A stretch of 64,000 nucleotides of DNA from Hydnum rufescens UP504 (taxonomy: Eukaryota > Basidiomycota > Agaricomycetes > Cantharellales > Hydnaceae). Numbering within the stretch: the first letter of the stretch is position 1; every line of letters starts with the position of its first letter. The stretch covers positions 151,197 to 215,196 of the forward strand of contig MU129009.1 in the NCBI GenBank assembly GCA_014904985.1, in the 5' to 3' direction. Under the pieces are notes generated by a model, which saw only the letters and a program-made list of their open reading frames with translations, did not search any database and had not been told where the DNA came from. The translations under genes and the position numbers were made by a program. This document shows, piece after piece, positions 31,851 to 44,201 of this stretch.

Positions 31851-32460
31851 TGGTCATGGTCATGCAGTCATGGTCGTGCACTGTTGCTAGCTGCTGTTGT
31901 TTCTGTTGCTGTTGTGTCATGGTCATGTGGTCGCTTGCTGGGTGTGGCTGCGTAGAGTTGCAAAATTCAATGCCAGCAATTGCCAATACTCAAGAAGCAC
32001 CCAAGCACTGGTGCTGCAAGCACAGTACACAATAGTACCAAGCATGTATATTATAAATAAATACTATATAATAAAAATGTGTCCAGGAAAACCTGAAGAA
32101 GACAATGGTAATGAGTCAGAGCTCAATAAGGCATGAGATTGCTAATTACAGAGTGGATTGGGCCACTTCTACACATCAGAATTAGCCCAAATTTAAATAT
32201 AGTAGTGTTTTATTTATTTCACATATACATGGTTGCTGCTATTGTGTACTGTGCTTGCAGGGCCAGCACTTGGGCGCCTCTTGAGTATCAGCAATTGCCA
32301 GTGTTGAATTTCACAACTACGCAGCCACACCAAGTAACAGAAAGGCGACTGCACAACCACGACACAACAGCAACAGCAACAATAGCAACAGCAACAGCAG
32401 CAGCAGCAGCAGCAACAGCAACAGCAGCAACAGCACATGACCACACACCTGCTGATGCAG
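31850..32460. repeat. Centre of a large inverted repeat (mirror axis near 32150)
   Basis: Words around CAGCAATTGCCA, CTCAAGA/TCTTGAG, GCACTGG/CCAGCACTTGGG and TGTACTGTGCTTGCAG occur on both sides in inverted order (31930-32040 and 32240-32330). Array units switch from minus to plus sense across this axis. Confidence 0.7.
32365..32440 (+). repeat. CAG/CAA microsatellite
   Basis: CAACAGCAGCAGCAGCAGC-type repeat. Its decayed mirror partner is the TGTTGCTGTTG tract near 31890-31920. Confidence 0.75.
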
Positions 32461-34060
32461 GTGTGTGGTCATAAGGTAAGTTTTGTCTCAGTACCTACAA
32501 TAGCACAAAAAGAGTAGCGCAAGCTACTCTTTTTGTGTCATTTTACATTTTTTAACTAATAATATTTTATTCTAGGTATTGCCACAAATGAAGACCCGCA
32601 AACCAACCCCAACACGCCTGCAAAGGGGATCCGCGAATGATGTGCCACATGAAGAGATGAACCACACACCCACAGTAGCGGGTGTGTGGTTCTATACTTG
32701 GTATACTTGGTATATACCCCTAACGATGCAAAAGAGCAGCGAAAGCTGCTCTTTTTGTGTCGCTTTTAATTTTTTAACTAATTATTTTTTATTCTAGGTA
32801 TTGTCAAAATGAACACCCGCAAAGCAAGCCCCCCCTGGAACAACAACACCCCCGCAAATGATGATGTGCCACAAAGAGAAGAGCCACACACCCACAGTAG
32901 CGGGTGTGTGGTTCTATACAAGGTGCATAGTGTACCCCCAAACATGACGCAAAAAGAGCAGCTTTCACTGCTCTTTTTGCATCGCTTTTAATTTTTTAAC
33001 TAATAATATTTTAGGTATCACCACAAATGAAGACGCACAAAGCAACCCCCCCAGAACAATAACACGACCCACAAACGGGATCCATGAATGATGATGTGCC
33101 ACACAAGGAGACAAACCACACACCCGCAGTAGTGGGTGTGTGGTTCTATGCTTGGTATGTAATGCACCAATGGTGCAAAAAGAGCAGTGAAAGCTGCTCT
33201 TTTTGCAGCTGCTTTCAATGTCTCTACTGACTGCTTTAATTTTTCTAGGTGATGGCCTGGTCCCAGGCCCCAAACGAGACCACACCAAATGATGAGACCC
33301 AACTGGTGGGGCCCAAACAGCTAACATGTGAACCCAAAACACGCCAAACACAAACTCACGCCAAACGAATCCACGCCAAATGAAACAGTGCCAAACAAAA
33401 CCAAGCCAAGCAAAAACCCAATGCGATGCAAACACAAGAGGTGGCTATGCACTGAACGAGTGGCCACACCAACCACACACCCACTGCAGCTGCGGTGGGT
33501 GTGTGGTTTTATATAAGGTAACTGTACCCCAACTGGCGCAAAAAGAGCAGCAGATGCTGCTCTTTTTGTGCTGATTTCAATTTTTAGCTAACATTATTTA
33601 TTATTCTAGGCTATCGTCTGAACCACAAACAGCAACATGAAGACCCGCTGAACAAACGCCCCCCAAAACAAGTGCAAATGAAACCTGCCAACGATGACTG
33701 GCCAAGGAATAATCAAGAGCCACAACCCTGCCAAACAAAACCTGTGAATGGTAATGAATTGAAAACATGACGCAGAACCACAGAGTTCCAACGGAACTCA
33801 CCACACCTGATCCAGTGAACTGGCAAAAGAGAACAGGCCAGACCACACCTGCAAAACAAACCAGTCACCAACCAGCCCCATATGCAAGCAATGTGACCAT
33901 GCCAAAATGAGTACCCCACACCTGCCTCAGTGGGTGTGGGATACCACAAGGTACTTTTTTAAAATTTTCTATATGTACAGTGATCGCAAAAGGAGCAGTG
34001 CAAGCTGCTCCTTTTGTGTCACTTTGAATTTTTTTCACTAATGTGTAATGATTATTTTAG
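32460..34060 (+). repeat. Array of intron-like units with palindromes, right arm (plus sense)
   Basis: The same unit as 29640-31850 but in plus sense. Donor-like AAG/GTAAGT at about 32475 and TTG/GTATGT at about 33153; acceptors TTTTATTCTAG at about 32575 and 32798, with TAACTAAT upstream. Type a palindromes near 32441, 32663, 32884, 33115, 33474 and 33912; type b near 32503, 32727, 32950, 33176, 33538 and 33986. Exon-like parts consist of decayed AACGAAAACCCGCC-type words. Confidence 0.7.
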
Positions 34061-34159
34061 AAGCTCCCGAAATGACGACCCACCCCAATGATGACCCGCA
34101 ACCCATCCAAATGACCTGCCCAATGGTGAACCACTGAGCCTCACCCCCCCCCAATGGCC

Positions 34160-35349
34160 ACTGATAAAAACATCCAGTATCAGAAAATGCGAAATCACAC
34201 CACTTCCAGCCATTGGAGGATCACATGACCAATTACGAAATTAATTACGCTATGCGCGGAAATCGAATTCATTCTATAACTCTGTCAGTTTTGATCGGAG
34301 AGGTACGCCCATATAACGCTTAGAAAGCTATGATTCACATCTTTCGAACGGTACCAAACACAGGTCGAATGGACCAAACTGCACTCTCCAGGGCTAATTT
34401 TACTACCAAAATCCGGAATTTCTACTAAAAAAACGAATTTCTCCGTCAGTTCGCATTCAATCCTTTCGGAACAACCGCGCCTAAGAAAGATATAAAAAAT
34501 CCACATCCGACGGTACCGAGCACGCGAAGAACAGATCAAAACTGAACTCTACAGAGCGATATTACTATCAGAATCAACACCCATCAGTAAAAAATGAATT
34601 TCTTTGTCAGTTTAACACCGGATCTTCTCGGAACCACTGCGCCCAGAAAGCTGTGAAAAATCCGCATCTAATGATACACGAACGTCTATTACAGATGCAA
34701 ACTGCTGTTTCTGCATCGATCTCATCCCATGCACTTGTCCCATTATCAACCAACAACAAAACACAACTTAACCACTGGCTATGCTCAAATTAATCTCCAA
34801 AACCCGGAGATATCCTTTCATTTCGCCTCCCAGAATGCTCCACATGGTCAGTGACCACATGCTCCAAGCATTCCACATGCTCAGCAAATTGGTGACATCA
34901 CCCCCTTATGATTCCTTTTGTTCTCTTTATGAATGCATCACTATGACATCACTCCTCATGATTTCTTTTTGTTCTCTTTATGAATGACTCAGCTATGACC
35001 GCATTATTACATCATCTTGTTATTTTTCTTTTGTTCTCACATATGACTCACCCATGGGGGAGTCATATTTCTTAAACACAGCCACCTTCAGAAAGGTATA
35101 AAAGCTGGTAGATTTCCTGTACCCCACACACAATCATCTCCTCTCTGGAAATCATTACCTGTCAACCACTGTCAACTTTTCTGCTTGCCTCTAAAGAACA
35201 GTCTATCTATAAGCATCTTGGAGCTAAGTCATCTTCAAGGTTGTTTGAGACAAAGCCACTGGTAGCCTCTACACGAATCACTAAAGCCAAGGATAGTTGC
35301 AGGACCTAAGGTTAGAGTTGCTGGACATCCAAGGAAAAGTAAGCATAAC
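34160..35349 (+). mobile_element. LTR of Gypsy family 2 (plus), cut by the scaffold gap
   Basis: Same family as 19896-21575. Starts near TGATAAAAACATCCAG and contains the TATAAAAG box at 35097-35104. It is interrupted by Ns at 35350. It would be the 5' LTR of the plus-strand pol fragment that follows. Confidence 0.75.
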
Positions 35350-35374
35350 NNNNNNNNNNNNNNNNNNNNNNNNN
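35350..35374. other. Scaffold gap (25 N)
   Basis: Runs of N only. The true gap length is not known, and the missing part of the Gypsy copy (LTR end, gag, RT) may lie here or be deleted. Confidence 0.99.
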
Positions 35375-36692
35375 GCGAATGATCTCTAGGGAATCCATTT
35401 TAGAGTGGAAGTAGATGCCAGAATTTCTCAAGCAAACCATTAATACACCAGGATTACCAAATGGGGCTATGTCACGATGGATTTCCTACATTCAGCCTAT
35501 TTGATTTTGAAATTGGTCCATGTTCCAGCCACAAAAACACCAGGTCCAGATGGATTATCTATGCGCCCAGCACATGAAAATGACTCAGTTGAATCAGAAG
35601 ATGAACTGGAGCCAAGATGAACCAGGCCATTTTTTACTGGACAAGACCCATGAAGAATATCGAAGACTGGATCCTTGTCTCAGAAACAAAACCAGAAGAA
35701 TTGTCAAAACAATTCAGGACATAAAAATGATTCAGAAAATTCAGAGAATGACTAGATGAACTAGGAAACTATATTCCTGGACCACAATCCCTAGAAGAAT
35801 ATGAAGACTGGACTCTGCATGATTCCTCAGCAGCCACACTATCAGCTACAAGGATTAAGAGGGAACCATATGAAGACATCATTGAATTCAGACAAAATAA
35901 CACAGCAATATCACTCAAACCACAAGAAAATATGTCAAGAAATGGTGGATTTGTAGCTCTTTCATGCCAAGCCCACTCAGTAACTCAAAGAAATTTCAAT
36001 ACAGTCTCACAACACTCAGAAATTGACTCAAAAATCAAAGAACATCCACACAAACTCAAAGATTCTGATGGAGAAGACTATTGGAAAAGGATTGAATATT
36101 ACTTAAACCACTTAAAAATACCCTCAGGAGTCAAGAACACCAAAACATTTATTCAGAGTACCAAACACTATTTTTTGTATCAAGAAACCCTATGGAGAAG
36201 ACCTAAAACTGGTCAATTGCCACTGAAAGTTATCAAAAACCCAGATGATCGAGCCTGCTTATGTAAGGCAGCACATGACAAATCTGGTCACCACGGATGA
36301 GACCCAACGTTCAAAAAATTATCAGACAGATTTTACTGGCCTAATATGTTATCCTATGTGGCCTGGTATTGCCAGACATGCCATGAATGCCAGCAAAGAT
36401 CCATGACCTGCCCAAAAATCACATTGAGCCTGACCTACGTTAATACAATATTATATAAATTTAATATGGACATGGTTCACATGCCAGTATCTAATGGATT
36501 CAAATACATTGTTGATCTCCAGGATGATCTCTCTGGATGGCTGGAAGCAAAAATGTTATGTAAGGCCTCAAGTAAGAATGTCGCCCAGTTTCTATTTGAA
36601 GACATCATGTGCTGGTTCGGCTGTGTATTACAAATCACAATGGACAATGGTGTGGAATTCAATGGATTAGTCCAAACCATGGTGGATGAATA
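35375..36692 (+). pseudogene. Gypsy family 2 RNase H tail and integrase fragment (plus)
   Basis: Contains KLVHVPATKTPGPDGLS (end of RNase H), then the integrase HHCC region (C-HEC) and RFYWPNMLSYVAWYCQ. It also keeps NMDMVHMP, with the first catalytic Asp, and ITMDNGVEFNG, with the second. It parallels the minus-strand copy at 40168-41400. Stops and frameshifts interrupt it. It ends abruptly where a TIR-like sequence begins at 36693. Confidence 0.75.
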
Positions 36693-36777
36693 TAACACCT
36701 TGGTCAGTCATCTAAGCCTACCTAGTTAGGTACCACTTCCGGGGCAGATAATGGTACCTAAGTAGGTCCCATCACTA

Positions 36778-36860
36778 TTTCGGCCGAAATGGCCATTTTT
36801 ATGATTTCACCTCCTGGCCCAGCATTGGCCGAAATGGCCGAAAATTGGCCGAAACTGGGA
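36778..36860. repeat. GGCCGAAAT word cluster
   Basis: TTTCGGCCGAAA palindrome and four or more GGCCGAAA words within about 80 bp, at a subterminal position like the GGGCCCAA cluster of the first TIR element. Confidence 0.6.
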
Positions 36861-37084
36861 CTTAGAGGATCAAGCCTTAGACTTACATGACCTTGAGCTA
36901 TGTGGGCTTATCACAGTTAATCACCATTATTATTATTATATTCCCTCTGGTGTCCCATTTATAATTATTTATTTATTATCATTATGATCATACATACCTG
37001 GGTGGGGGCAGTATTTGTTCAGCAGTCTCATCTTTTGTTCTTATTAACTTATGTACATGTATTTATTTTATTTTAAAATTCAAT

Positions 37085-37310
37085 AAAAAAAGACCACACC
37101 CTAGCAGGTGTGGTACTGTCCATTGCTTCCTCAGAAGTTCAGATGGGGTGGCCAGTGTTGAGATGCGGTTCAGGGACACACTGCTGGGGTGTCAGGTGGT
37201 GTCTATTGCATGAGAATCTAGGAAAATATAATTAAATATAAGTTAAAATTCAAAAAAAACATACTTAGTAGCACCACACACCCACCCTAAGGGGTGTGTG
37301 GTGCTTTCCG
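37085..37310. repeat. Two ACCACAC...GTGTGGT palindromes
   Basis: At about 37090-37113 and 37274-37303. They are the left margin of the array that resumes at 49014, so the Gypsy copy between them appears to have split the array. Confidence 0.7.
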
Positions 37311-37329
37311 TTGCTTGATCAGGGTTTGG

Positions 37330-38709
37330 CTGGCTCATCGATCTTCCACAGTGGGATAGTCTGTCAGTCTGCGATACATGATGATATGCCGAAGGATAGA
37401 GAAGGCGGTCACACCAGTTAGCAACACATTCCTCATCACGAGCTAACTTGGTATCGCGATTGTCAAGTATTTTGGATCTCGTTTCGAGGTCGGCTTCTCG
37501 TTGATGTAAAGTGGATGAAAGAAGTGCAAGAGGCGGCGTGAGAGAATCGATTTGCATATTGTGATTGGCGACCGTGTGACTTAATTGGTCAAGAAGGTCC
37601 GCATGCTGCTTTACGTCCTCATTACGCTTATCTTCATACTCTCGTTGAACATCATCTAATCGCTGCGCAGCGTTGTGCTCACAATCCACAATTGCCTGTC
37701 TGTATGATGGCCATGCGCGGTACGAGTTTGCGTTTTTGCCCGGCCGTGGGATACTGATTGGTCGCTTATAAAAGTTGCAAGGAGCGCATGGAGGAAGTTT
37801 TGAGGAGTATGATAAGTGGGATGAGAGGCGGGATGATGGGTGAGAAGAGTTTGTTGAATTTGAAGTCAGTGAGTCGGTGGAGGAGTGGAATATATCATGT
37901 AATTGCTGAGCAGTCAGGGTCCTAGCCTGATTTGTGGTCTCTTCCTTGGGATTCCAATTTGAGTTGGCTTCCTGTCGCAATGCAAACAGATCTGATATAG
38001 TAGTACCCAGCATGAATGATTTGAGAGGGATCCGGGTCTGGGTGGACGTCAGAAGTTGCGAGTTGATGGCATGTCGAGCTTCAGCATCTACCAGTTGGTC
38101 TTCTACGTTCCTTTTTATATTTTGATCCTGTTTGATCTCTTGTTGGGACATAAGATAGTCAGGGCCCGATAAAATAGACTGGATAGATTTAATGCATGGG
38201 TCGGGGATCTGATGGTATAGTGTGAGACGCGGGTCAATCGTTAACTGGGTATTAAGGCCTACAGGTTGACTAGGTTTGGACTGTTTGTCGTTATTGTACA
38301 TTTTTACAATTTGATGCGAAGACAGGTTGACTGAATCAGGCCAAAAGCTCTGGGAGACGTTAACAGCATGCCGATCTGTAGATGCTGAGTTTCATACCTC
38401 ATCTATCTCGTCTTTCTCCTTTGGTGAGGAGCTGAAGAAGGTATCATTGCCAAGTTTGAGTTCGGTTAGCTGCATAGGAGGCACAGGCGAAGGAGCAGGT
38501 GTATTAATATACTGGAATGTGTAGTCAGGAGTCGAGGTCGCAGTGAGGTCAAGCGAGGCTGAGTTGGACATAGCAGAGATTGTGGAATAGTTCAGATGAT
38601 GATTGGCTGATGTGAAGTCGTCCAGATGATGGTCGGCTGGTGCTTTTGTTAGTGGATGGTCTGTGCTTTTATACCCGTCGTCCTCACCCATGCCTGAGCT
38701 TGATGACAT
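37330..38709 (-). CDS. Uncharacterised coiled-coil ORF downstream of Gypsy family 2 integrase
   Basis: Two open parts, 38709-38392 and 38301-37330, join in frame if the intron from GTATGAAACTC to GTCTCCCAG is removed, giving KDEIDE/SFWPDSVNLSSHQIV. The product is acidic and Ser-rich at the start and has a predicted helical, charged C-terminal half (DNRDTKLARDEECVANW). It ends by running into the palindrome at 37303, so the true end is probably lost. It is on the same strand as, and 3' of, the Gypsy pol genes. It could be a third retroelement ORF or a captured host gene. I do not recognise a domain. Confidence 0.5.
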
Positions 38710-39541
38710 TTTTCATTGTGGGACAGAAGTTCTAAGCGAAATCGGATGATAACTACCCGGCGGAGTCATCCTTAGGTCATCGTGCGAAGTGTTGTTCATA
38801 GATACGAGTGGACTGATAGAAAAGAAAAAAGAGAAAGCGATAAGTGATAATTTACGTGATTTAAGTTAAGGAGAAGCAAGAGGAGGTGATTGTCGACAGT
38901 TGTGATTATCTAGGCATCGTGGAAGGAGGATGTGGGCAGAGGGATGTTGATTTTGCGGTGCAGTCTTCTTTTTAAAGGTGGTAGTGTTGATTTTTTTGTG
39001 GGTACGGCACATTCCGCGACTCAACGCCTCATGGCCCCAGGGTGACAATCGCGGGATTTTCTTAGTCCCACGTCGTTGGAGTGATCTCAGATCCGTATGG
39101 TTACCAATAAATTCGTGATGTGGCTTTAGTCGAAATAATTTCAGGGATTTCCTTTTTAAGACTTAAATTTCCATATCTAGACTTTCTTCAGATGACTCAC
39201 AATAAGATTCAGTGATTTGGGGTTCTTCCGTGTGACTTCCTAGAATTTCTTGAAGAATGTTCTGTCGCCTCCACTCCACTAATTTGTCTTCCCAATAGCC
39301 CCATGAATCTGTGGCTCTCGCAGTGGCCAAAGATAGCTACTTAATTGGTTTTCCGGTCCGAGGGATACTGGTGGTCATTGTTTCTTGATAATAATATCCC
39401 TGTTGAATGTCATTGCATGTCCTGTGTTTTTGTGTATTTTTGTGTATTTTCTTGAATTGATCCTTCTTCTATGGTGCTGTGGCTCTCATTGCTGACACCG
39501 TCTGTTATGGCTATATTGTCATGCATATGATATTTTTTTAA
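38710..39541. other. Spacer inside Gypsy family 2
   Basis: No gene is supported between the integrase end and the extra ORF. Confidence 0.4.
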
Positions 39542-41127
39542 TCAGTTTCCAGCGAATATTCTGTTGATTAGGGTTCCATCCAATTCTTCAAGTCGATAGG
39601 ATCCGTGAGGATGATGATGCCGAACCCTGTATGGTCCAATCCACCGTATTTCCCCCTTTCGTCCATGTTGCATTAGTAATACAGAATTAAATACCAGCAC
39701 GATTGTCCCCAGTGAATAATTTCCATTTACTAACATATTTTCATTTCATTTGGCATAATCCTGTGCACTTCAAATTCTTGCTTTGAGGACGTCATTTGAG
39801 GCCGCTTGGATATCCTCGTCTTGGTGTGCTAACTGTATTCCGCGGATTGCTAGTAATTCTTCTGTGGTTTGGACTGCACCCCATTTTAATGTATACCATG
39901 ATGCATCCATAATATCGAATGGAAACACATGATGTTTTCCGTAAAGTAGGTAATAGGGGGTGTGGCCAGTTGTCCGCTTTACTGTTACTCGGTCCACCCA
40001 CATACATGAATAAAAATATTTTGACCATTGACTTGGATTTCCTTTACTAGCGACAAATAACTGAATTAATCCAGGTCCTATGACCGCGTTCTATCATTCC
40101 ATTTGCTTCCGGGTGGTACAGGGCTGCTCGGACAATGGGAACATTATATTCATCCGCCATGGTTTGACTAATCCATCAAATTCCGCACCATTGTCCATAG
40201 TGATTTGTAATACACAGCCGAACCGGCACATGATGTCTTCAAATAGAAACCGGTGATGTTCTTACTTGAGGCTTTATGTAACATCTTTGCTTCCAGCCAT
40301 CCGGAGAGATCATCCCAGGAGATGACGATGTATTTGAATCTGTTAGATACCGGCATGTGAACCGTGTCCATATTAAATTTACATAATATTGTATTAACAT
40401 AGGTCGGGCTCAATGTGATTTTTGGGCGGGTCACAGATCTTTGCTGGCATTCATGGCATGTCCGGCAATACCAGGCCACATAGGATAACATATTAGGCCA
40501 GTAAAATCTGTCTGATAATTTTTTGAACGTCGGGTCTCGTCCTGCGTGACCAGATTCGTCATGTGCTGCCTTACATAAGCGGGCTCGATCATCTGGGTTT
40601 TTGATAACTTTCAGTGGCAATTGACCAGTTTTAGGCCTTCTCCATAGGGTTTCTTGATACAAAAAATAGTGTTTGGTACTCTGAATAAATGTTTTGGTGT
40701 TCTTGACTCCTGAGGGTATTTTTAAGTGGTTTAAGTAATATTCAATCCTTTTCCAATAGTCTTCTCCATCAGAATCTTTGAGTTTGTGTGGATGTTCTTT
40801 GATTTTTGAGTCAATTTCTGAGTGTTGTGAGACTGTATTGAAATTTCTTTGAGTTACTGAGTGGGCTTGGCATGAAAGAGCTACAAATCCACCATTTCTT
40901 GACATATTTTCTTGTGGTTTGAGTGATATTACTGTGTTATTTTGTCTGAATTCAATGATGTCTTCATATGGTTCCCTCTTAATCCTTGTAGCTGATAGTG
41001 TGGCTGCTGAGGAATCATGCAGAGTCCAGTCTTCATATTCTTCTAGGGATTGTGGTCCAGGAATATAATTTTCTAGTTCATTCTCTAAATTTTCTGAATC
41101 ATTTTTATGTCCTGAATGTTTTGACAA
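39542..41127 (-). pseudogene. Gypsy family 2 integrase
   Basis: From 41127: acidic linker, then HESGHAGRDPTFKKL with HHCC residues (H-AG-R...C-HEC), FYWPNMLSYVAWYC, FNMDTVHMP with the first Asp, and WTMVRN where the plus copy has TMDNG. The second Asp region is therefore altered here. The frame then breaks. Further frames (40003-39770 and 39736-39542) encode RTTGHTPYYLLYGKHHVFP and GPYRVRHHHPHGSYRLEELDG, the usual C-terminal parts of a Gypsy integrase. Confidence 0.75.
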
Positions 41128-41162
41128 TCCTTCTGGTTTTGTTTCTGAGACAAGGATCCAGT

Positions 41163-41771
41163 CTATCCTTCATGAGGTCTTGGTCCAGTAATAAAATGGC
41201 CTGGTTCATCTGGCTCCAGTTCATCTTCTGATTCAACTGAGTCATTTTCATGTGCTGGGCACCTAGATAATCCATCTGGACCTTGGTGTTTTGTGGCTGG
41301 AACATGGACCAATTCAAAATCAAATAGCTGAATGTAGGAGATCCATCGTGACATAGCTGCATTTGGTAATCCTGGTGTATTAATGGTTTGCTTGAGAAAT
41401 TTGGCATCTACTTCCACTCTAAAATCATTCCTTTGTGCTTTGAGTGCTTTGAATAGTCCTTTTAATTCTATTTGTGGTTGGGAATACTTGGTTTCAGCTT
41501 CATTATTGGTTACTGATCCAAAGACAATTGGATGTTGTCCATCTTCCAGGGTTTGATATTCAATCCATCCTACTGCCATGATAGAGCTATCCACTGCAAG
41601 TGTTACAAGGCCATAATCTGATGTTCGTTCATCCTCTTTTAACACTCTGGCTATATCAATGTTTAATGTTTTTCGAGCAGGAAGGTTTGTGGAAGCTTCT
41701 TTTAGTTGGTTCATGGCTTCTTCTGCTTGGTCATTCCATTCAAAGTCATTAGGAGTCTTCTTGGTGAGCAA
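41163..41771 (-). pseudogene. Gypsy family 2 RNase H
   Basis: Contains LVTLAVDSSIMAVGWI, a typical Asp/Ser start of a retroelement RNase H, NNEAETKYSQPQIELKGL (catalytic Glu region), and LVHVPATKHQGPDGLSRCP at the end. Open over 202 residues. It is separated from RT by a MITE. Confidence 0.75.
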
Positions 41772-41861
41772 TGTGAGAGGTTTTGCTATCTTAGCAAATT
41801 GCCAAATTCAATTTCGAGTGACTCCAACTGTTCCTAGGAATCCGCGGACTTGCGTTACATT

Positions 41862-42677
41862 AGGGGGTTTCACGCCGCGAGAATTTGGCAGGAATTGAGC
41901 TGGAATCAAGTTGAGAATCAGTTTTGGAATTAGTTGGGAATCTGGATTCTAGCCTCACATTCTCGGGAATGTAATTCGAACTCAAGAGCTTGAATTGACA
42001 TTCCGCAAATTCCAGCAGTCAAGAATTGATCTCTGGAATCCAGAACACATAAGGGGCCAAGGGCTATGCAAGTGTGACTAATCAACTGTACAGTGCCAAC
42101 ACTTGTCTTTTTACTTCCCACTGCCATACCTTTCAGCCTGGGCCACACAGTATCCATGGAGGAGACCCACCCCTGAGCCTGTGTCCATCCCCTTACCTCC
42201 TAGTCTGCCACAACATTGTATATACCTGCTCCTATTGGGACATAAAAGCTGCCACTGCCCATTTAGGGTTAGGGTCAGAAAATATATATACAAAAATCAA
42301 GTACAATTATGAGGTGTCAGAGTAGGAAAGAAATTTTCAATGACAGCAGGCACTTATAGTCTGCCAGCTAGGACCAAAGCCAGTCTGTGGGGGAACTAGT
42401 GGGTATAGAAAGGATGTCCCAGATATACAGGACAATCAGACAGCCATGGGGGCTGGATGTGATGTCGGCAACATGGATGTAGTTGATGGACATGTGTAGA
42501 TTCCATACAGGGTTTGAATTGCATTTCTTGGAATTCCAGTATGTACAAGTCAAGGGGGGTTTCAGGTGACACCAAGAATTCACCTGGAATCAAGGCTGGA
42601 ATTGCTGGATTCTGGGTCAGATTCCAGCCCAATTCCAGCCTCAATTCCAGCCAAATTCTTGTGGCATGAAACCCCCT
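41862..42677. mobile_element. MITE with about 55-bp TIRs and ATT target-site duplication
   Basis: The ends AGGGGGTTTCACGCC and GGCATGAAACCCCCT are inverted copies, and similarity extends about 55 bp with GGAATTGAGCTGGAATC-type words. ATT flanks both ends (41859-41861 and 42678-42680). Removing the element rejoins the RT frame (KNWPRPIN/VTQVRGFLGTVG). It is 816 bp with no transposase. The superfamily is not certain; a 3-bp duplication would suit PIF/Harbinger. Confidence 0.85.
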
Positions 42678-42687
42678 ATTGATTGGA

Positions 42688-43936
42688 CGCGGCCAGTTCT
42701 TTATTTTTGTGATAATTCCATGGTGAGGTCTTCTTCCTTCCATTGAACAAACATTTCCTACAATGTGTACGAGTGGTGTTGCAAGCACTAATTTAGATCC
42801 TGAGGCTGTACATCCAGCTTCAATGAACATAGCGAATAATTCATCAACAACTTGAGCAAATTCCATATGTATCGTTGAATTTTTGGATTTTCAGGTATAG
42901 GTTCATCATTGTACCACGTTTTTGGTCCCTTTCCTGCTACATCATCCACAAAGGCTTCAGCTCTGTCTGGGATCATTGGTCTGATCATGTGTGTGACTGT
43001 TTTCATGAATTCTTGCATAGAGTTTGTGTATCCTTGGGGCAGTGTTGTGAGCTTCACAGGCCCAATGGTGAATCGCTTGTTGTGAGTTCCTGGGATTCTT
43101 CTGCCAGTCGATCGTCCATCATATCCTGCATAGAGATCTGCAACAATATAGACTGAATGTCCCACAAAGCTGTCTGCAAAGTCATTGATATTTGGTGGCA
43201 ATCCTGAGTCTTTTACTGAAACTGCATTTAGGGGTTGTAGATCATGAACAATGCGAATGCCTCCTTTAGGCTTAGCCACTGCAAACATTTGTGAACGATA
43301 GGAAGACCATGATGTTTTGTATTTCCCAGCTGCTAATTGATCCTTTATCATTTTGATAAGTGTAGCCACAATTGCTTTTGGAGGTCGAATTGGTGGTAAT
43401 TCCCAAGGAACATGTGGAACTGTTTCCATAATGTAGTCTGGAAAGTATTCTGTTTTGAAGATCCCTCGTTCTGATTCATCAAATGCAAGACCCTTTTCTC
43501 TTTGAGCGACCACATAGAGAAGCAAATCAAGTTCTTCTTCTGAAAGAAAATCATTGGGAATGTTGTCAATTATTTTCTTTATGCATTCTGGGGTAAGCTT
43601 CTTGGTGTATTGAAAGTCTTTGAAGCTAGGTGGATGTGTTGGAAGTTGGAGGGGTGTGATGGGAGGAAGATCTTTATAAGGAAGACGAGTGACTGGGTTT
43701 CGAATAACTCCCAAGGGAATAGGGTTTTTCTTCTTATCCACAGTTTTATATTTTGTCTTATTGGCATTTCTGATGACCTGGCCAATTTGATAGCTAAAAT
43801 CCTCCGCTTTTTCTGGAGATTTTTGTGCAAAATCTGGTCTTAATTCATTATAAACGCATACAAGATTGTCTTCAAGCTGATTTCCAGATGTTGCTGAAGA
43901 TGATTTCCAAGTTTGATTGAGATATTGTGCAGACAT
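42688..43936 (-). pseudogene. Gypsy family 2 reverse transcriptase
   Basis: ORF 43936-42788 has GGIRIVHDLQPLNAVSVKD, VADLYAGYDGRS, LPQGYTNSMQEF and the catalytic FVDD (in EAFVDDVAGKG). A frameshift near 42860 moves the rest (MEFAQVVDELFAMF ... IKNWPRP) to another frame. The MITE interrupts it just before the RNase H junction. Confidence 0.8.
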
Positions 43937-44201
43937 GCTCTCCTTGTTGATAATAGCATCTATTAGGTACTTGTTTGTGCTTGGATCAAAGTCTTTTGTA
44001 TGCGTTTCTGGGAGTCATAAGGCCTCTGACAATTCCCTTCCAAATATTGGTATAAATGGTGAATTCCCTTTTAGTGATTGGTCAGATGGAGTTGCTTCTG
44101 TGTGATAATATTTGTAGTCTTGTGAGGGAGTTCCAGGTACTGTTCGAACTAATGATGCTCCATTTGATTTATATCGATATTGCGGCTGTGGTGGACCTGG
44201 A

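Noticed and set aside
32214..32444. Cys-rich open frame (MVMCCCCCC type)
   Set aside because: It is the antisense translation of the CAG/CAA microsatellite.
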